Shown in pieces: positions 5,495 to 5,705 of a DNA stretch of 5,705 nucleotides. The stretch spans positions 1-5,705 of the forward strand of contig SLSH01000167.1 of the NCBI GenBank assembly GCA_007130555.1, in the 5' to 3' direction. The notes below the pieces were generated by a model that did not search any database, was not told where the DNA came from, and worked only from the letters and a program-made list of their open reading frames with translations. Both the position numbers and the translations under genes were made by a program. Every line of letters starts with the position of its first letter. Positions within the stretch are counted from its first letter, which is position 1. The DNA comes from Bacteroidales bacterium. GTDB taxonomy: Bacteria; Bacteroidota; Bacteroidia; Bacteroidales; ML635J-15.

Positions 5495-5705
5495 ATGTTT
5501 TTTACTCCGATATCTTATGATGAACCGGTTTTCAGACCTCCGGCAGAAGCATATTCCGCTATAATCCAGGCTACAATAGGTTGCTCATGGAATAAATGTG
5601 CATTTTGTGAAATGTATTCATCAAAAAAATTCAGAATAAGAAATTTCGAAGAAATTAAATCCGATATTTCTGCTCTTGCACAGGCATACGGTAGTAATGC
5701 AAAAA
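5495..5705 (+). CDS. Radical SAM protein, N-terminal fragment (3'-partial at window edge)
   Basis: The first 70 residues of a protein running off the right edge. The cluster-binding motif is TIGCSWNKCAFCEMY, with Cys30, Cys35 and Cys38, i.e. C-x4-C-x2-C rather than the canonical C-x3-C-x2-C. The GCSWN-CxFC-MY pattern followed by a K-FR segment is that of a widespread family of uncharacterised radical SAM proteins in which a SAM-binding [4Fe-4S] cluster sits close to the N-terminus. The reaction is unknown, and the rest of the barrel and any C-terminal domain are not visible. The ATG at 5495 is preceded only by AT-rich sequence. The 30-base gap to the channel gene contains no terminator or clear promoter, which suggests read-through transcription. 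Confidence 0.85.
   Translation, partial: MFFTPISYDEPVFRPPAEAYSAIIQATIGCSWNKCAFCEMYSSKKFRIRNFEEIKSDISALAQAYGSNAK

Overview
The window looks like a piece of an AT-rich Bacteroidota chromosome, probably a marine or sediment-type Bacteroidales or Flavobacteriales relative. The evidence is a giant secreted Ig-repeat protein ending in a type IX secretion (T9SS) type B 'gliding motility-associated' C-terminal domain, near-exact TAnnTTTG promoter elements of the Bacteroidota primary sigma factor, and mostly AT-rich gene starts without Shine-Dalgarno sequences.

Layout. (1) 1-1554, plus strand: the last 517 residues of a large T9SS-exported surface protein, with an Ig-like tail, two pairs of tandem Ig-like repeats, a SprB-type repeat and the sorting domain. 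(2) 1575-2354, minus strand and convergent with (1): a DUF62 / SAM hydroxide adenosyltransferase-fold protein that starts at TTG. The residues known to activate water in characterised members are replaced. (3) 2460-3404, plus strand and divergent from (2): a PhoH-family ATPase. (4) 3405-3658: a 254-base regulatory gap leading to a small heat-shock protein gene (3659-4078) with an unusually perfect AGGAGG ribosome binding site, followed by a clear intrinsic terminator. (5) 4193-5464: a YbdG/MscM-type MscS-family mechanosensitive channel with its own TAnnTTTG promoter directly after the terminator. (6) 5495 to the right edge: the N-terminal 70 residues of a radical SAM protein, 30 bases after the channel gene and probably co-transcribed with it.

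How the genes work together. phoH, the small heat-shock gene and the channel are all stress-linked in a broad sense, but they appear to be separate transcription units, and nothing shows that they form one system. The radical SAM gene may share the channel's transcript. The points most worth a second look are the altered active site of the DUF62 protein, the near-palindrome with an overlapping sigma-54-like element upstream of the small heat-shock gene, and the distant complement of that gene's Shine-Dalgarno sequence. I saw no CRISPR array, tRNA, rRNA, insertion sequence or clear new defence system.
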